The notes below the pieces were generated by a model. It was not told the origin of the DNA and made no database searches. It saw only the letters and a program-made list of their open reading frames with translations. A DNA stretch of 64,000 nt from NCBI GenBank assembly GCA_037974665.1, contig CM075783.1, forward strand, positions 18,012,762-18,076,761, given 5' to 3'. Position numbers and translations under genes: made by a program. Source of the stretch: Ehretia macrophylla (taxonomy: Eukaryota; Streptophyta; Magnoliopsida; Boraginales; Ehretiaceae). Positions 10,961-21,604 of the stretch are shown here, piece after piece (the stretch's first letter is position 1; every line of letters begins with the position of its first letter).

Positions 10961-11598
10961 CCTCGGTTGGCAAGAAGGGTTATATTCGAGCTGGAAGGGA
11001 GTACGGGCCGGCACGGGGTCCGACCCCGGAGATGGAAGAGCTCATTTTCTCCTCAGAAGACTTGAAGGGTGTGATATTATCCCATGATGACCTACTGGTG
11101 ATCAGTGCTGAAATAGCCAACTTCACTGTGAAGAGGTTGATGGTGGACACTGGGAGCTCGACAGAAGTCCTATTCTTGAAGGCATTTGAGCAAATGGGGT
11201 TGGAAAATAGCCGACTCAGACCATTGAGGGGCACCTTAGCTGGATTCACCGGGCATGCCCACCGAGCAGAAGGGGTCATCAACCTCCCACTAAAGTTGGA
11301 GGACGGAGACAAGCGAGTTTCGATGCAGGCCAACTTCATTATAATGGATTGCAACTCCACTTATAATGGAATCTTAGGTCGGGTGGCACTCAACCACTTC
11401 AGGGCCGTACCTTTAACTTACCACCAGGCCCTGAAATTCCTGACCCCGGCTAGCACGGCCACTGTCCGCGGAGCTCAGCTCTTAGCTCGGGAATGTTATG
11501 AAAATTCTCTCCGACCTAAATATCAGGTTGGTTGGGGACTAGATTTGCCCGAGGAAAAGAGGGATGCTAAGAGAGGAAGCCCGACTGAAGATCTTTAA
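10960..11598 (+). pseudogene. gypsy aspartic protease region
   Basis: In the open frame at 10651-11598 (315 codons) the retroviral-type protease motif LMVDTGSSTEVLF is at about 11140-11180, followed by NFIIMDCNSTYNGILGR, the second conserved patch of this protease type. The active-site DTG is intact. The frame ends with TAA at 11596-11598, and RT begins in the same frame just downstream, so the stop interrupts what was one polyprotein. Confidence 0.85.
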
Positions 11599-11601
11599 GA
11601 G

Positions 11602-12560
11602 GTGAAGCTTTCCGATAAAACAAAGAAAGCAAAGATCGAAAGTGAACTCTCTGATGATCTCAAGAAAGGTATAAGCCAATTCCTTTTGAAAAATGAACAC
11701 ATATTTGCCTGGTCTGCTTCTGACATGACAGGTATTGACCCGACCATGATTGAGCATCACCTGAATGCCGACCCGAATCACTATCCGGTAAAGCAGAAGT
11801 GCAGGCACTTCCATTATGATAGGCAACAGATCATAGCAGAAGAGGTTGGCAAGTTGGTAGACGCCGGCCACATAAGGAAAATCCAATACCCAACCTGGTT
11901 ATCCAACGTGGTACTAGTGGCCAAGCCCTTAGGCGGATGGAGATTGTGCATCGACTTTACCGACCTCAACAAGGCTTGCCCCAAAGACTGTTTTCCCCTA
12001 CCTCGGATTGATCAGATGGTGGATGCTACCTCCAGGTTTGAGCTACTCTCTTTCATGGACGCTTTCAAAGGCTATAACCAAATTAAGATGGCTCCAAGAG
12101 ACAAAGAGAAGATTGCCTTCACCACCGATAAAGGTCTCTACTACTATGAGGTCATGCATTTTGGCCTCAAGAATACTGGAGCTACCTACACTCGAATGGT
12201 GAACAAGGCATTCAAAAATCAGATTGACCGAAACATGGAGATCTATGTAGATGACATGTTGGTCAAAAGCAGAAGGGCGGAAGACCATGTAGCCTACCTG
12301 GCTGAAACCTTCGCCGTAATGGAGTACTTTGGGATAAAGCTGAACCCAAAAAGTGAGCATTCGGCGTCAAGGTAGGAAAGTTTTTGGGCTTCATAGTCAC
12401 AGCCCGCGGAATAGAAGCCAACCCGGAGAAGGTTCAGGCGATACTTGACCTGGCTCCGCCGACCTGTGTAAAGGACGTCCAGGTGCTCGCGAGCAAGATC
12501 GCAGTACTGAGCAGATTCATGTCCAGGTCAGCTGACAAGTGTGCTCTGCTGTTCAAAATA
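11602..12560 (+). pseudogene. gypsy reverse transcriptase
   Basis: The RT domain contains WRLCIDFTDLNKACPKD, the catalytic LSFMDAFKGYNQI and the second catalytic box IYVDDMLVKS, so the active-site aspartates remain. Near 12350 a single A is missing from an A run and the next codon reads TGA, so the frame shifts from the one starting at 11602 to the one seen at 12384, which continues [22 protein letters not shown] would copy element RNA in cytoplasmic particles; this copy is broken. Confidence 0.9.
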
Positions 12561-13030
12561 TTGAGGAACCCAAAAAACTTTGAATGGACTAGAGAATACC
12601 AGGACGCCTTCCAGGAGCTGAAAACGTACCTAGCTTCGCTACCCCTACTATCTCGACCTGAGGTGGGGGAGGAACTGGTACTATACTTGGCATGCTCAGG
12701 CATAGCAGTGGCAGCATCACTGGTCCGTGAAGAAGGGAAGGAGCAGAAGCCAGTCTATTGTGTCAACAAAACATTGTAGGGGGCCGAGGTGAGGTACTCC
12801 TCATTGGAAAAACTCACCCTCGCGCTCGTCACGACAGCAAGAAAGCTGAAGCCATACTTTGATGCTCATCCAATCAAAGTCGTGACTAATGCTCCGCTCA
12901 AGTCCATCATGCACAAGCCGGAGGCGTCGGGTAGGCTGCTGAAATGGGCAGTTGAGCTTAGTTAATTTGACATCACCTACCAGCCCAGGACAACCATCAA
13001 AGCCCAAGCCATCGCGAACTTTGTGGTGGA
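12560..13030 (+). pseudogene. gypsy RNase H (first)
   Basis: The connection and first RNase H domain reads [30 protein letters not shown], then PVYCVNKTL-stop-GAEVRYSSLEK, then KPYFDAHPIKVVTNAPLKSIMHKPEASGRLLKWAVEL. Stops occur at 12777 (CAG to TAG likely) and 12963. Where many relatives have TD this copy has TN, and the first catalytic aspartate is not evident. That fits a degenerate first RNase H retained beside a second one. Confidence 0.8.
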
Positions 13031-13039
13031 ATGCACTAG

Positions 13040-13450
13040 CCGAGCTGAACATGACCCGGAGGATGTGTGGAAAGTCCATGTGGACAGGGCATCTGGGAAA
13101 TCTAGAAGCGGAGCTGGGGTGGTCATCCTCGACCCAACCCGGCATGAGCACCAATACTCCCTCAAGCTCGCATTCCCGGCGTCCAACAATGAGGCTGAGT
13201 ATGATGTAGTTTTAACGGGGCTGAAAATTGTAGCTCAGCTTGGGGCACAAACAGTCGACCTAAGCACCGACTCTCAACTGGTTGCTAGTCAGGTATCAGG
13301 AGAGTTCGAAGCTAAGGACAACGCCATGCTGGCCTACCTCAACAGAGTCAAGGATTTGACCTCAGGGCTCAAAAGGTTCACGATACAGTAAATTCTGAGG
13401 GAAAAGAATATGAAGGCTGACGCCCTGTCCAGGTTGGCCTTGGGCAAGAG
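13040..13450 (+). pseudogene. gypsy second RNase H (archaeal-type)
   Basis: A second RNase H follows directly: DVWKVHVDRASGKSRSGAGVV, PASNNEAEYDVVLTGLKIA-like, VDLSTDSQLVASQVSGEFEA and NMKADALSRLA. The aspartate, glutamate, aspartate, aspartate set expected for catalysis is visible. A TAA at 13389-13391 interrupts it (CAA to TAA likely). Tandem RNase H domains are a known mark of the Tat lineage. Confidence 0.8.
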
Positions 13451-13629
13451 CCGACCTGCACTAGTCCATGTGAAGGAAGTCTCAGAACCTAGTATCCAAT
13501 TGGGGATGCCAGCCGTATCCGAGCTCAATTTAAGCCCAGATTGGACCAAACAAATCATGGACTACTTGGAGGGGGATATGACCCCGGAGGATGGGAAAGC
13601 AGCTCAGAAACTCATGAAATAGGCCTCAA

Positions 13630-14771
13630 GGTTTGTCATGATTGTCGGGCAACTCTACAAAAGAGCTTACACTTGGCCTCTCTTGAAATGTGTCGGGCCC
13701 GAGGAGGAAAACTATATACTCTGGGAGATCCATGAAGGAGTATATAGAAATCACTTGGGTGGCAAGGCTCTGGCTCGGAAGGCATTGAGACAAGGCTATT
13801 TTTGGCCAACCTTAAAGCAAGAGGCCAAAGAGTATATAAAAAAGTATGACACCTGCCAAAGGTTCGCCAACATATAGAGAAAGCCAGCGGTAGACCTCAC
13901 GGTGATAATAAGCCCGTGGCCATTCTATCAGTGGGGTCTAGATATCATTGGCCCACTATTAACCAGTGTTGGCCAAAAGAAGCATGCCTTTGTAGTTGTA
14001 GACTACTTCACCAAATGGCCCAAGGCTGAAAGTGTTGGTAGAATAACAGAAAAAGCAGCTTAGGATTTTATATGGAAGAATATCATTTGTCGATTTGGGG
14101 TGCCAAAGGTTATCATCACCGACCACGACAAACAATTTGACAGTGCATACTTTCGTGGAAAATGTGCTGAGATTGGGATCAACCTCAAATTCTCATCTAT
14201 TGCTCACCCTCAAAGTAATGACCAAGTTGAAATGACTAACCAAATCATTTTACAGGGCCTGAAAACCAAGCTGGAGGAAGCAGAGGGCCAGTGGGCATTG
14301 ATTCTTCCCGAGGTGCTGTGGGCTCAATAGACCACCACCAGCTCGGCAACAGGAGAATCGCCTTTCGAGCTGACCTTCGATACTTAAGCGATGTTGCCAG
14401 TGGAGATCGAGTCTCCGACTAGTAGAACCCTCCACTATGATCCAGAAATAAACGGAGGACTGATCTGTCAAGAGCTCGACCTCGCCGAAGAGCTCCGAGC
14501 TAAAGCTCAAATTAGAATGTTGGCCAGTAAAGCTGCCATGCAAAGAGCCTTTGCCAAACAGGTTAAGCCTAAGCCTATTAAGGTTGGCGACCTCGTACTC
14601 AGAAAGGCCATCTTCTTGTCGAGCTTGGGTAACAAGCTCTCCCCGACCTGGGAAGGGCCGTATGAAATAGTGAAAGAAGTCCGACCTGGGACCTTCTATC
14701 TCTGCGACAAGAACGGGAAACTATTGAAGAATGCATGGCACTTAGAACTCATGAAGCGGTATTTTGTCTAA
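13630..14771 (+). pseudogene. gypsy integrase
   Basis: The N-terminal zinc-binding region HEGVYRNHLGGKALA...YDTCQRFA is at about 13728-13875; the first Cys of the usual CxxC is Tyr here. The DDE core follows: WGLDIIGPL (about 13935), VIITDHDKQFDSAYF (14110-14150) and HPQSNDQVEMTNQIILQG (14205-14255). The C-terminal part KPIKVGDLVLRK...LSPTWEGPYEIVKEVRPGTFYL ends at 14771. Stops at 13619, 13876, 14060, 14328 and 14385 break it. Integrase would insert the DNA copy into the nucleus. Confidence 0.88.
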
Positions 14772-15030
14772 AGGCCCTGAGCCAAAATCTTTTGTAAAGG
14801 CCACTAAGCCGAAATACAAAGCAACAGCCCCGAGCTGAAATCTCTTGTAACGGCCCCAAGCCGAAATACAATGAAATGGCCCCCGAGTCAAAATCTTTTT
14901 GTAACAGCCCCGAGCTGAAATCTCTTTTATTGGCCCCGAGCCGAAATCTCTTGTCACGGCCCCCGAGCCGAAACACAACGTAATGGCCCCCAAGCCAGAA
15001 TATCTTGTTAAGGCCCCGAACCAAAACAAT
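14772..15030 (+). repeat. GC-rich tandem repeat downstream of gypsy pol
   Basis: About seven imperfect copies of a 35-40 base unit with the core ggccccgagccgaaatctc and ttgtaa between cores. Such tandem repeats between pol and the 3' LTR are common in Tat-type elements. The long minus-strand open frames here (14742-15126) are repeats of the same short peptide and not genes. Confidence 0.8.
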
Positions 15031-15710
15031 TATCCGTAATCGGCCCCCAAGCCCAAGTACTCCATGTATGAATTCAATACAATGCATTTTGTAAATCAGT
15101 GCAATGCCTGACCTGGGCCCAAGCACCTAAATTAGCGCAATGCCCGACCCAGGCCTAAGCACCTCAGCTACCTAGCTGCTCCCAACTCGGATTAACGCGG
15201 TGGCCACGCTTAATTACGAGCTAATGATCAAGTAAACCAGCTCGGACCAAGTTCCAGCTTAGGTATAATCAATAATAATTTGATTAGTTTTCCAGTTCGG
15301 ATTAAGGTCCAACTCGGTATAATCCAGCCTCAGGTCCGCATGTTAATTTGGGTCTAAACTCGAGCTCAACATTTGTCAACATTAGTTTGACCAATTTTAA
15401 ATCGGACTGACGAGTCTAGGTCGGTGACGATTATACAGTTGCCCAATCAACCAGCTCAGATTAGGATGATAATTCATTAATCACATCCAACTCGGTTCCT
15501 TATATTCAACTTAAGTTTGAAAGGTCCATTTTATTGGTCCGACCCCACTTACTTAAGAAAAATTTGCGAAGAGAAAGGTACGCAAGTACGAACTCGAACA
15601 AAACACAAATAAAAGCAAAATATTCATTTCATTAAATTGAAATACAATTACAAAGAGCCCAACCTGGGCGAAATTACAAAGCCTGACCCGGGCAATTTTA
15701 CAAGATTTAT

Positions 15711-18044
15711 TTGGGCACAACGGCAAAGGTGGTGGCGTCGGCTTTATCCCCGACCTGGTCCATACCCTTTTGGACAAACTCGATCACCTCCTTAGCCTGG
15801 GACGTCAGGTCGGCTGAAAGCTCAGGAATCTCCAGAACTCCATCGGCGGAGCCTCCAAGATCTCGATGTAATCGTTCTTGGTGGCTGGGAAGAAGGTTTT
15901 CACTCTCTCCCGAGCTCCGACTTGGCCCCGGAAGTAGAATTCCAGCTCGGCGAACTTGGCCATAGCCCCGCCTTCCGTGGCTAACCAGTCCACGGTAGCC
16001 TCGTTGGACTTGAAGGCTTCCACCGCCTTCTCTCCTTGAGGGCCGACCTGATCTAACAACTCCTAGAGTTTCATCTCGGCTTCGCACCTCTCGAGCTTAT
16101 AGCGCTCGACATCTTTGGCTACGGCCTCACATCGGGACTTCTCCGCCTCGGGCTCCTTGCTCAGACGGGTAATCTCCGAGGTGTCCACCTTACCCCTCTG
16201 GGCGGCCTCCTCCCTCAGAGTCTCAAGCTCAGCTTGGGCATCGATGTACTTCTACTCGAGCTCGACGCAATGAGCCTAGGCCCTCGCCAGAAAGTTGGGA
16301 GTTGAAAGGTTGTGGGACTCGGCCTGCACAAAAGATAACAAAATGATCAGTCGAGTTGAAAAACATAACCATATCAACACGGTAAAAAATGTCTCACCGT
16401 GACTATGGCCATCCTCAGGTCGAGCGAAAGCTGCTCCGCCGGGACCGTTGCCAGCTTGGGATCGCGAGTCACCTTGGTTGCCTCCACGAAATATTTGTTG
16501 AGAGGGCTCACCTCTATGGCCTTGCCTTTCCCAGAGTATTCGGTCCGAGGCCGTTTCTTGCTGTCAGGACGGGACGTTGAGCGCTTAGGGATCGCCACTC
16601 CCGAGCTCGATCTCTTAGGCATAGGAGACCTTGACTTCCCCTTGGAAGTGACCTCGGTGCCGACCTCCCGCACTTGGCCGCTAGGCCGCTGCCTTTGCCC
16701 TTGAGCGACGAAGCCCAAGCCGGACCAAGCTGAGGCTTCGCCGCTGGCCTCGTTCCTCCTTCTCACCTGGGCGTACGCAAGCTTTCTCATATCTGCCATA
16801 TCTGCAAAAGAGATTAAAGAAGTGAGAAATAGCCGAAAGCCGACTTGAAAAGGCAACTACAGTCAGATTAGTTGGGAGGTCGGGCACTGATCTTGCGAAC
16901 TGACCCTCTTCTGAACTCGGCTCCGCGTCCTCCTCGAGCTCGGGAAGTAAGCTGGGATGATCCCTTGAGAGGTCGGGTTCCCTACCAAATAACTTGGAGT
17001 CCCAAATCCGCTCCCATTTGAGCACACTATCGATGTCGATCAATATCCCCGGCTTGGGTCTCAGCACCCCAACCTCGGCAAGTTCCACCTCTGAAAGCTT
17101 GGGATCGTCATTCACATCCTTCTTCAGGCCTGGACTCCAGTCCGACCTGCACCCCGAGTTCACCGCCGGCCCCACCCAATAATAATCGTTGTGCCAGCCC
17201 TTGTTGGAGGAATGCCACTTGGTGAATATGCAGTTGCCGACCCGAGCTGCGAAGTGAAACCACCCTGGTTGCTTCGGGTTGGGCTTGCACACAAAGAACT
17301 GCCTAAACCGGCGCAGGGTCGGCTCTACTTCCTTCTCAAGGCAGAACACATAGAACGCCACCAGCACGGCCTAACCATTCGGCCACATCTGACATGGGCT
17401 AAGCTCAAAGTAGTTCAAGATGTTGGTGATGAAGCTGGGAAGTGGGAGTTGAATAACATCGAATGCAAGGTCATAAATGGTGAAGTGGTCGGGTGGAGGA
17501 TAGCAAGCTGATTCGTGCCGACCTGGAACCTTCAACTTATGGTGTTGATCCACTGACCAGTTCTTCAACCTGGCATTGGCCATTTGTACCGTGGAATGGC
17601 ACTCACGCTTGCAACAGGCGAACAGTTGCTCGATTCTCTTTCCCCGAGCCGACGAACCACTGGCTGTAACTGAGCTCAAGGTCGAACAGCCCTAACCGGG
17701 ACTGCTTCGATCAGCTCCGCCGTGGAGGCTTCAGCTAAGTACTCCTGAGGTATCTCGACCCCCTCCAACTGATTCAACGGCTCCACATCTTTTCTATCTC
17801 CCAAGTCTTCCAAGTCGGCCAAAGGATCCGTCTCAGCCTCCTCTTGCGCCTGCCTGACCTCAATGACTTGGCAATCGTCATCACTCTCCCTGGGCTCGGA
17901 CCAGCGAACTGACCCTGGAGATTCATCGGTGATGTCGCCACCTTGGCCTCCATCCGAGGTGGAGCCCGAGCTCGATGGACTCTCGTCCCCACCATAGGAC
18001 CTCACCTCAATTGCTTGAGAATCTTTTGACTCCGACCTCCCCAT
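15711..18044 (-). pseudogene. Antisense extra ORF (aORF) of the gypsy element
   Basis: A gene-like unit on the opposite strand to gag-pol. It begins at the ATG at 18044 with an acidic Ser/Glu-rich N-terminus (MGRSESKDSQAIEVRS), then after a shift near 17690 LPLPSFITNILNYFELSPCQMWPNG-stop-AVLVAFYVFCLEKE, then FRQFFVCKPNPKQPGWFHFAAR, a basic Ser-rich stretch (about 16560-16700) and a helical Glu/Lys-rich C-terminus ending VVPK at 15711. The middle part resembles the Pfam family described as putative gypsy-type transposon (Transposase_28). TGG to TAG at about 17372 is a visible nonsense change. Gaps near 16800-16880 and 16320-16380 look like introns. Extra antisense ORFs at this position are known in Tat elements; their function is unknown. 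Confidence 0.7.
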
Positions 18045-18280
18045 CCTGTCTACAAATTGAAAATATGTGTACAGGAATAACTAAAGGGAGTCGGGACGTA
18101 CCTACGGTTCTAGCTGTGGAACATGACCCGACCTCAATTAGCTCTGAGTTAATGGATTCCGAGCTGAATACCCTGAGAAGCTTTTTGCCAAGCTAAAAGT
18201 GTCCGACCACTCTGGTGTCCGACCTGAAAGCTCCAAAGTCGTAAGCAAAAGTGTGAAATGAATCTCGGGTGGCAATGCCC

Positions 18281-18288
18281 TATTTATA
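18281..18288 (-). promoter_or_regulatory. TATA box for the antisense ORF
   Basis: Plus-strand tatttata, reading TATAAATA then GGGC on the minus strand, lies about 240 bases upstream of the antisense ATG at 18044. It suggests the antisense ORF had its own promoter, independent of the LTR. Confidence 0.55.
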
Positions 18289-18468
18289 GGCAACTCTTGT
18301 AACCACCTCAGGAATCCTAAACGTCGCATCTTGTCATAACCGCCAGGTGACGTGTCAGCCATCTGAAGGGCATGCACCGCTGACGTGGCCAACCCCACTC
18401 CGCCGGGGTCAGGCACCTTCAGCTCGGGAACGATTCCCAAATCCAGATCTCACCTTCTCGATCTCGAC

Positions 18469-18487
18469 TTTGGGGGGGGGAGGGGAT
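18469..18487 (+). other. Polypurine tract of the gypsy element
   Basis: A run of G with a few A and T (tttgggggggggaggggat) sits directly before the 3' LTR TGACGA start. This is the expected position of the plus-strand primer. Confidence 0.85.
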
Positions 18488-18990
18488 TGACGAAGATGAT
18501 CCCGAGCTGAGGTAAGATGCCCACACCGAGTTGAGGCGAGCTAATCCGAGCCAAGCTTAGCACATTCAGCTAATGCCCGACTTAGATGCTGGTCCAACCT
18601 CACCCCGACCCCGGAAAACCCCGACCTCGGCAAACAGCTATTTTGATGGGACATAAAGCCTTGATAGGACATAAAGCTGCACCGCATTAAATGCTATCAG
18701 GTCTGAATTTAGTATAAATAGAGCACCACCCCCTTCATTTCAAGGATAACTGATCATTCATGTTTTCAGCTAATTTGTCAGCTCGGACATACTAATCATT
18801 CGCACGCCTGAGGGCAAAATCTGGGTCATCGCCCCGCCTTTTCCTTCTCTTTCTTTATGCAGGTTAAGTGGCTGACCTGAATATTCAACTTGGAGGCCAA
18901 CCCGAAAGTTCACCTCGGAGGCCAACCTGAAAGTCCAGCTTGGCAAAGCGTAGCTGCCCAATCTCAGCTGCGAGGTTTCCGACCTCGACA
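18488..18990 (+). repeat. 3' LTR of the gypsy element
   Basis: 503 bp with ends matching the 5' LTR. TATA box tataaata at 18713-18720. Relative to the 5' LTR it has a short duplication of gggacataaagc-like sequence near 18650-18680 and fewer copies of the gaggccaacc repeat. Confidence 0.92.
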
Positions 18991-18995
18991 GCGCG

Positions 18996-19470
18996 TATGT
19001 TGCATATGTTGTTAGTTGATACGTAATTATCTATGTTTTTCTTTAGTCGAGTACGTAATTGTTGATGTGGCATAAATAACCGGACTCAAGAAAGACCGTC
19101 TCTAAATAAAGTCAATGGGAAACAATGACGTTACAACTACACATAGAGTTCTAGCACTGTGTTCATACTATACAAAAAAATACAATCTTTTTGCCCGCAT
19201 CGTGTTTTGACAAAGTAATGCCGAGACCAAACCTAATATTTGTTTATCGTGTATGTTTTCTACAATTTAACCTAACTCTAAGGTTTTTGGTTGCTAATAT
19301 TTTTGGGTAAAGCAATAACGAAATTTTTCTATGGTAATAATTTCATGATGGCCATCTAAGTTTTTATCAAATAGGGACTAAAACATATAATTTATAATTA
19401 TATATGAATAATTTTTTTAATAAACACTAAAAATACACATATTTTTAGAAGTGTTGGTTGTTGTTCTGAG
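18996..19470. repeat. Continuation of DC1 gene 1 upstream block
   Basis: Sequence resumes after the gypsy element and matches the region upstream of DC1 gene 3. For example 19170-19400 matches about 60167-60385 (caatctttttgcccgc, then gatggccatctaag). The gypsy element therefore split a duplicated upstream block. Confidence 0.65.
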
Positions 19471-19666
19471 GAGTGTCAAGATAAGATATAAAACTCATGA
19501 ATGGGAGGGACTGCTCATATGAAAAAAATAGATCATTGAGCATAAAGTTATGCCTTTTGGAAGTTTATCAATAATCCATATCTTAGTAGAACAAAAGGTA
19601 ACCATACTTCCTAAAGTTTGATTATAGTATATATGTTATTAGCTTTACAATATAATGTAGATCAAA

Positions 19667-19857
19667 CACTACAAGAAACAACAGAGATTGCGACAGCCAA
19701 AAAATATCACATTTTCGTCACAAATAGCAGATGCGATGAAAATATGACGAAAACTAAGTTGTCGCCTAACATGGCGTGGCTAAATCATTTTTCGTCGCAT
19801 TTTTGTTGTATTGTGCCTAATTTGCGACAATATGTAAAACTAGAATATTTTGTTGTA
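19667..19857. mobile_element. Possible small CACTA-like element
   Basis: The left edge reads cactacaagaaacaacag, very like the CACTACAAGAAAAA end of plant CACTA transposons. A matching right edge ttttgttgtagttt is near 19847-19860, and gcgac/gtcgc words lie between, as in subterminal repeats. I see no clear 3-bp target duplication. Confidence 0.45.
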
Positions 19858-20256
19858 GTTTCATCACAAGGCGAATAATCTATTACAACTGAAATACGTT
19901 GGCAAATAGTCCCTAGACTGTGGCAATGTAGTCGATGCAATTTTGTGGCAACACTTTCATGGTAAAATCATGGCAATAGTTTCCTCGTATTTTCGTGGCC
20001 AATCATAAATTATTTTTTAAAAAAATTATATTTTCTGTTTGGCTCTTGTTTTAAGCACCATAAAAAAAAATCTCAACTTGATCTTTTTTCAAATCATATA
20101 AACTGTCGTATTGACTTTTCGTTCTATGACACGAATTTCTTGGCCCAAAATCACTCAACACCAAACTTTAGTACGCAATAGGAAATTAGGCCATCTTCAA
20201 TGAAGGCTTTAAATTGAGGGGTTCTAAAAATAAATTTAGAGCCCCTTTGCCTTTTA

Positions 20257-20591
20257 GACTATCTTTAATGGAGTCTTTAAAATACAAAATTTTTTTAATT
20301 TGGGTGTTTTTAGAGATTGGATTCTCTAAAAACAACACTATTCATGACAAAAGTACGTAGGGTCCACCACTTTTAGCTTAAAAGATGCCAAAATAGAGAC
20401 CCAGTCTCTATTTTTTTCAACAAATTTATGGAATAAAATAGAGACTGGGTATCTATTTTGGCATCTTTTAAGCTAAAAGTGGTGGACTCCACGTACTTTT
20501 GTCATGAACAGTGTTATTTTTAGAGACTGGAATCTCTAAAAATACCCAAATTAGAAAAATTTTGCATTTAAAGACTCTATTGAGGATGACC
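20257..20591. mobile_element. Inner foldback MITE nested in the outer MITE
   Basis: Its own ends GACTATCTTTAATGGAGTC and, in complement, GGTCATCCTCAATAGAGTC are flanked by TTA at 20254-20256 and 20592-20594. The whole element is one long inverted repeat of about 145-bp arms around a loop at about 20410-20440. Transcribed, it would form a long hairpin, a possible small-RNA source. Confidence 0.8.
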
Positions 20592-20855
20592 TTAGAGCCC
20601 CATTTAGAGCCCTATGTATTTTTTAGGGGCTCTAAAAAAAATTTATCTCTAGTGGGGACTCTAAATTTAAATATCTATGGTAGGACCCGTCGTCCCTTCT
20701 ATTTTTTTGAGCCTAAGTTGCTAATTTTTATTTTATGTTTTTGGTTAAAGTTGTTAATCAGATGTCAAATCTAATTTGTTGAAGATACTCATGTGGTCAA
20801 ATCTGATTTAAAAGTGACCCATGTGGGCTCTAAATTTTTTTGTCTTTTTATTGGG

Positions 20856-20895
20856 GCTCCATTTTGTTCAACAAATTTGTTGAACAAAATGGAGC
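20856..20895. repeat. Perfect 40-bp palindrome
   Basis: Two arms of 20 bases (gctccattttgttcaacaaa and its complement) with no loop, inside the outer MITE. Confidence 0.85.
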
Positions 20896-21229
20896 TCAAT
20901 TTGTTGAAACATGACAACTTTACATCAAAAATCTAGATTTGGAGCTCTATATGTACCATTGGTATTGCTTTTTTTCTTTTAAAGTCTCTAAATTTGCTAA
21001 AAATTATAATTATTGTATTTTGAAACTTTCATTGAGAATACCCTTAGCCCATATCAATAAATGTCATTACTATAAATTGTGATTTCCTAAAGTACAGGTT
21101 TAGACACGCACATAACTAAATAGCATCCCATAATACGAGTGTATTACATTATTCGGGACACTATGATAAGCTAACAAATTAGCATGGACCACGATATTTA
21201 ACATTTCTATTTTGCATTCAGCACTTATC

Positions 21230-21288
21230 AACTAATAAAAAAATGTTTTGACCAAAAAAAAGAAAAAAAAAGAAACTAATAAAAATGT
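21230..21288 (+). mobile_element. Tiny LINE stub with target duplication
   Basis: About 28 bases consisting of tttgacc plus an A-rich tail lie between aactaata-A-tgt at 21230-21245 and aactaataaaaatgt at 21274-21288. The repeated flank and tgaccAAAA tail fit an extremely 5'-truncated LINE insertion. Confidence 0.5.
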
Positions 21289-21604
21289 ATTTATATTTAA
21301 TCTAACAAATTAGTATAGATTCAGAGCATGAGCATGTCCTGTTTATATATATGAGCATATTTCAGACAATCATGATTCCTTTACCAAATGTGCAGTATCT
21401 TCCTTGTGGTAATCTCAACCAGGCTCTTCAGAACTTGCAAAAATGAAGAAATAAGTTTAAGATGAGAAATATTGATCAACATACTATAACATATCAATAA
21501 AATAAGCAAACACAAAATCAAACATTTCAAGATAAATAGTATTCTAGACTAGAATCGACTAAAAAATTAATTTCTTTAAAATTAGTAGTCTTTGTAGGCT
21601 TGTA

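Larger units (their letters stand above)
8910..18990 (+). mobile_element. Complete, inactive Ty3/gypsy LTR retrotransposon (Tat-like)
   Basis: A 10.1 kb element bounded by LTRs at 8910-9417 and 18488-18990, both starting TGACGA and ending CTCGACA. The 5-bp target duplication gcgcg sits at 8905-8909 and 18991-18995. Order: LTR, primer-binding site, gag, protease, RT, RNase H, second RNase H, integrase, GC-rich tandem repeats, antisense extra ORF, polypurine tract, LTR. A second (archaeal-type) RNase H and an antisense ORF between pol and the 3' LTR are known for the Tat lineage. Many stops and at least one frameshift make it non-autonomous. The two LTRs differ at about 20 of the first 165 aligned bases by eye, so the insertion is not recent. 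It landed about 318 bp upstream of the DC1 gene 1 ATG. Confidence 0.93.
20189..21043. mobile_element. Outer PIF/Harbinger-like MITE
   Basis: Terminal inverted repeats GGCCATCTTCAATGAAGG (left) and GGGTATTCTCAATGAAAG (right, complement) are flanked by TTA at 20186-20188 and 21044-21046, the target duplication of the Harbinger/Tourist group. It contains a second MITE and a short perfect palindrome. No transposase is encoded. Confidence 0.75.
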
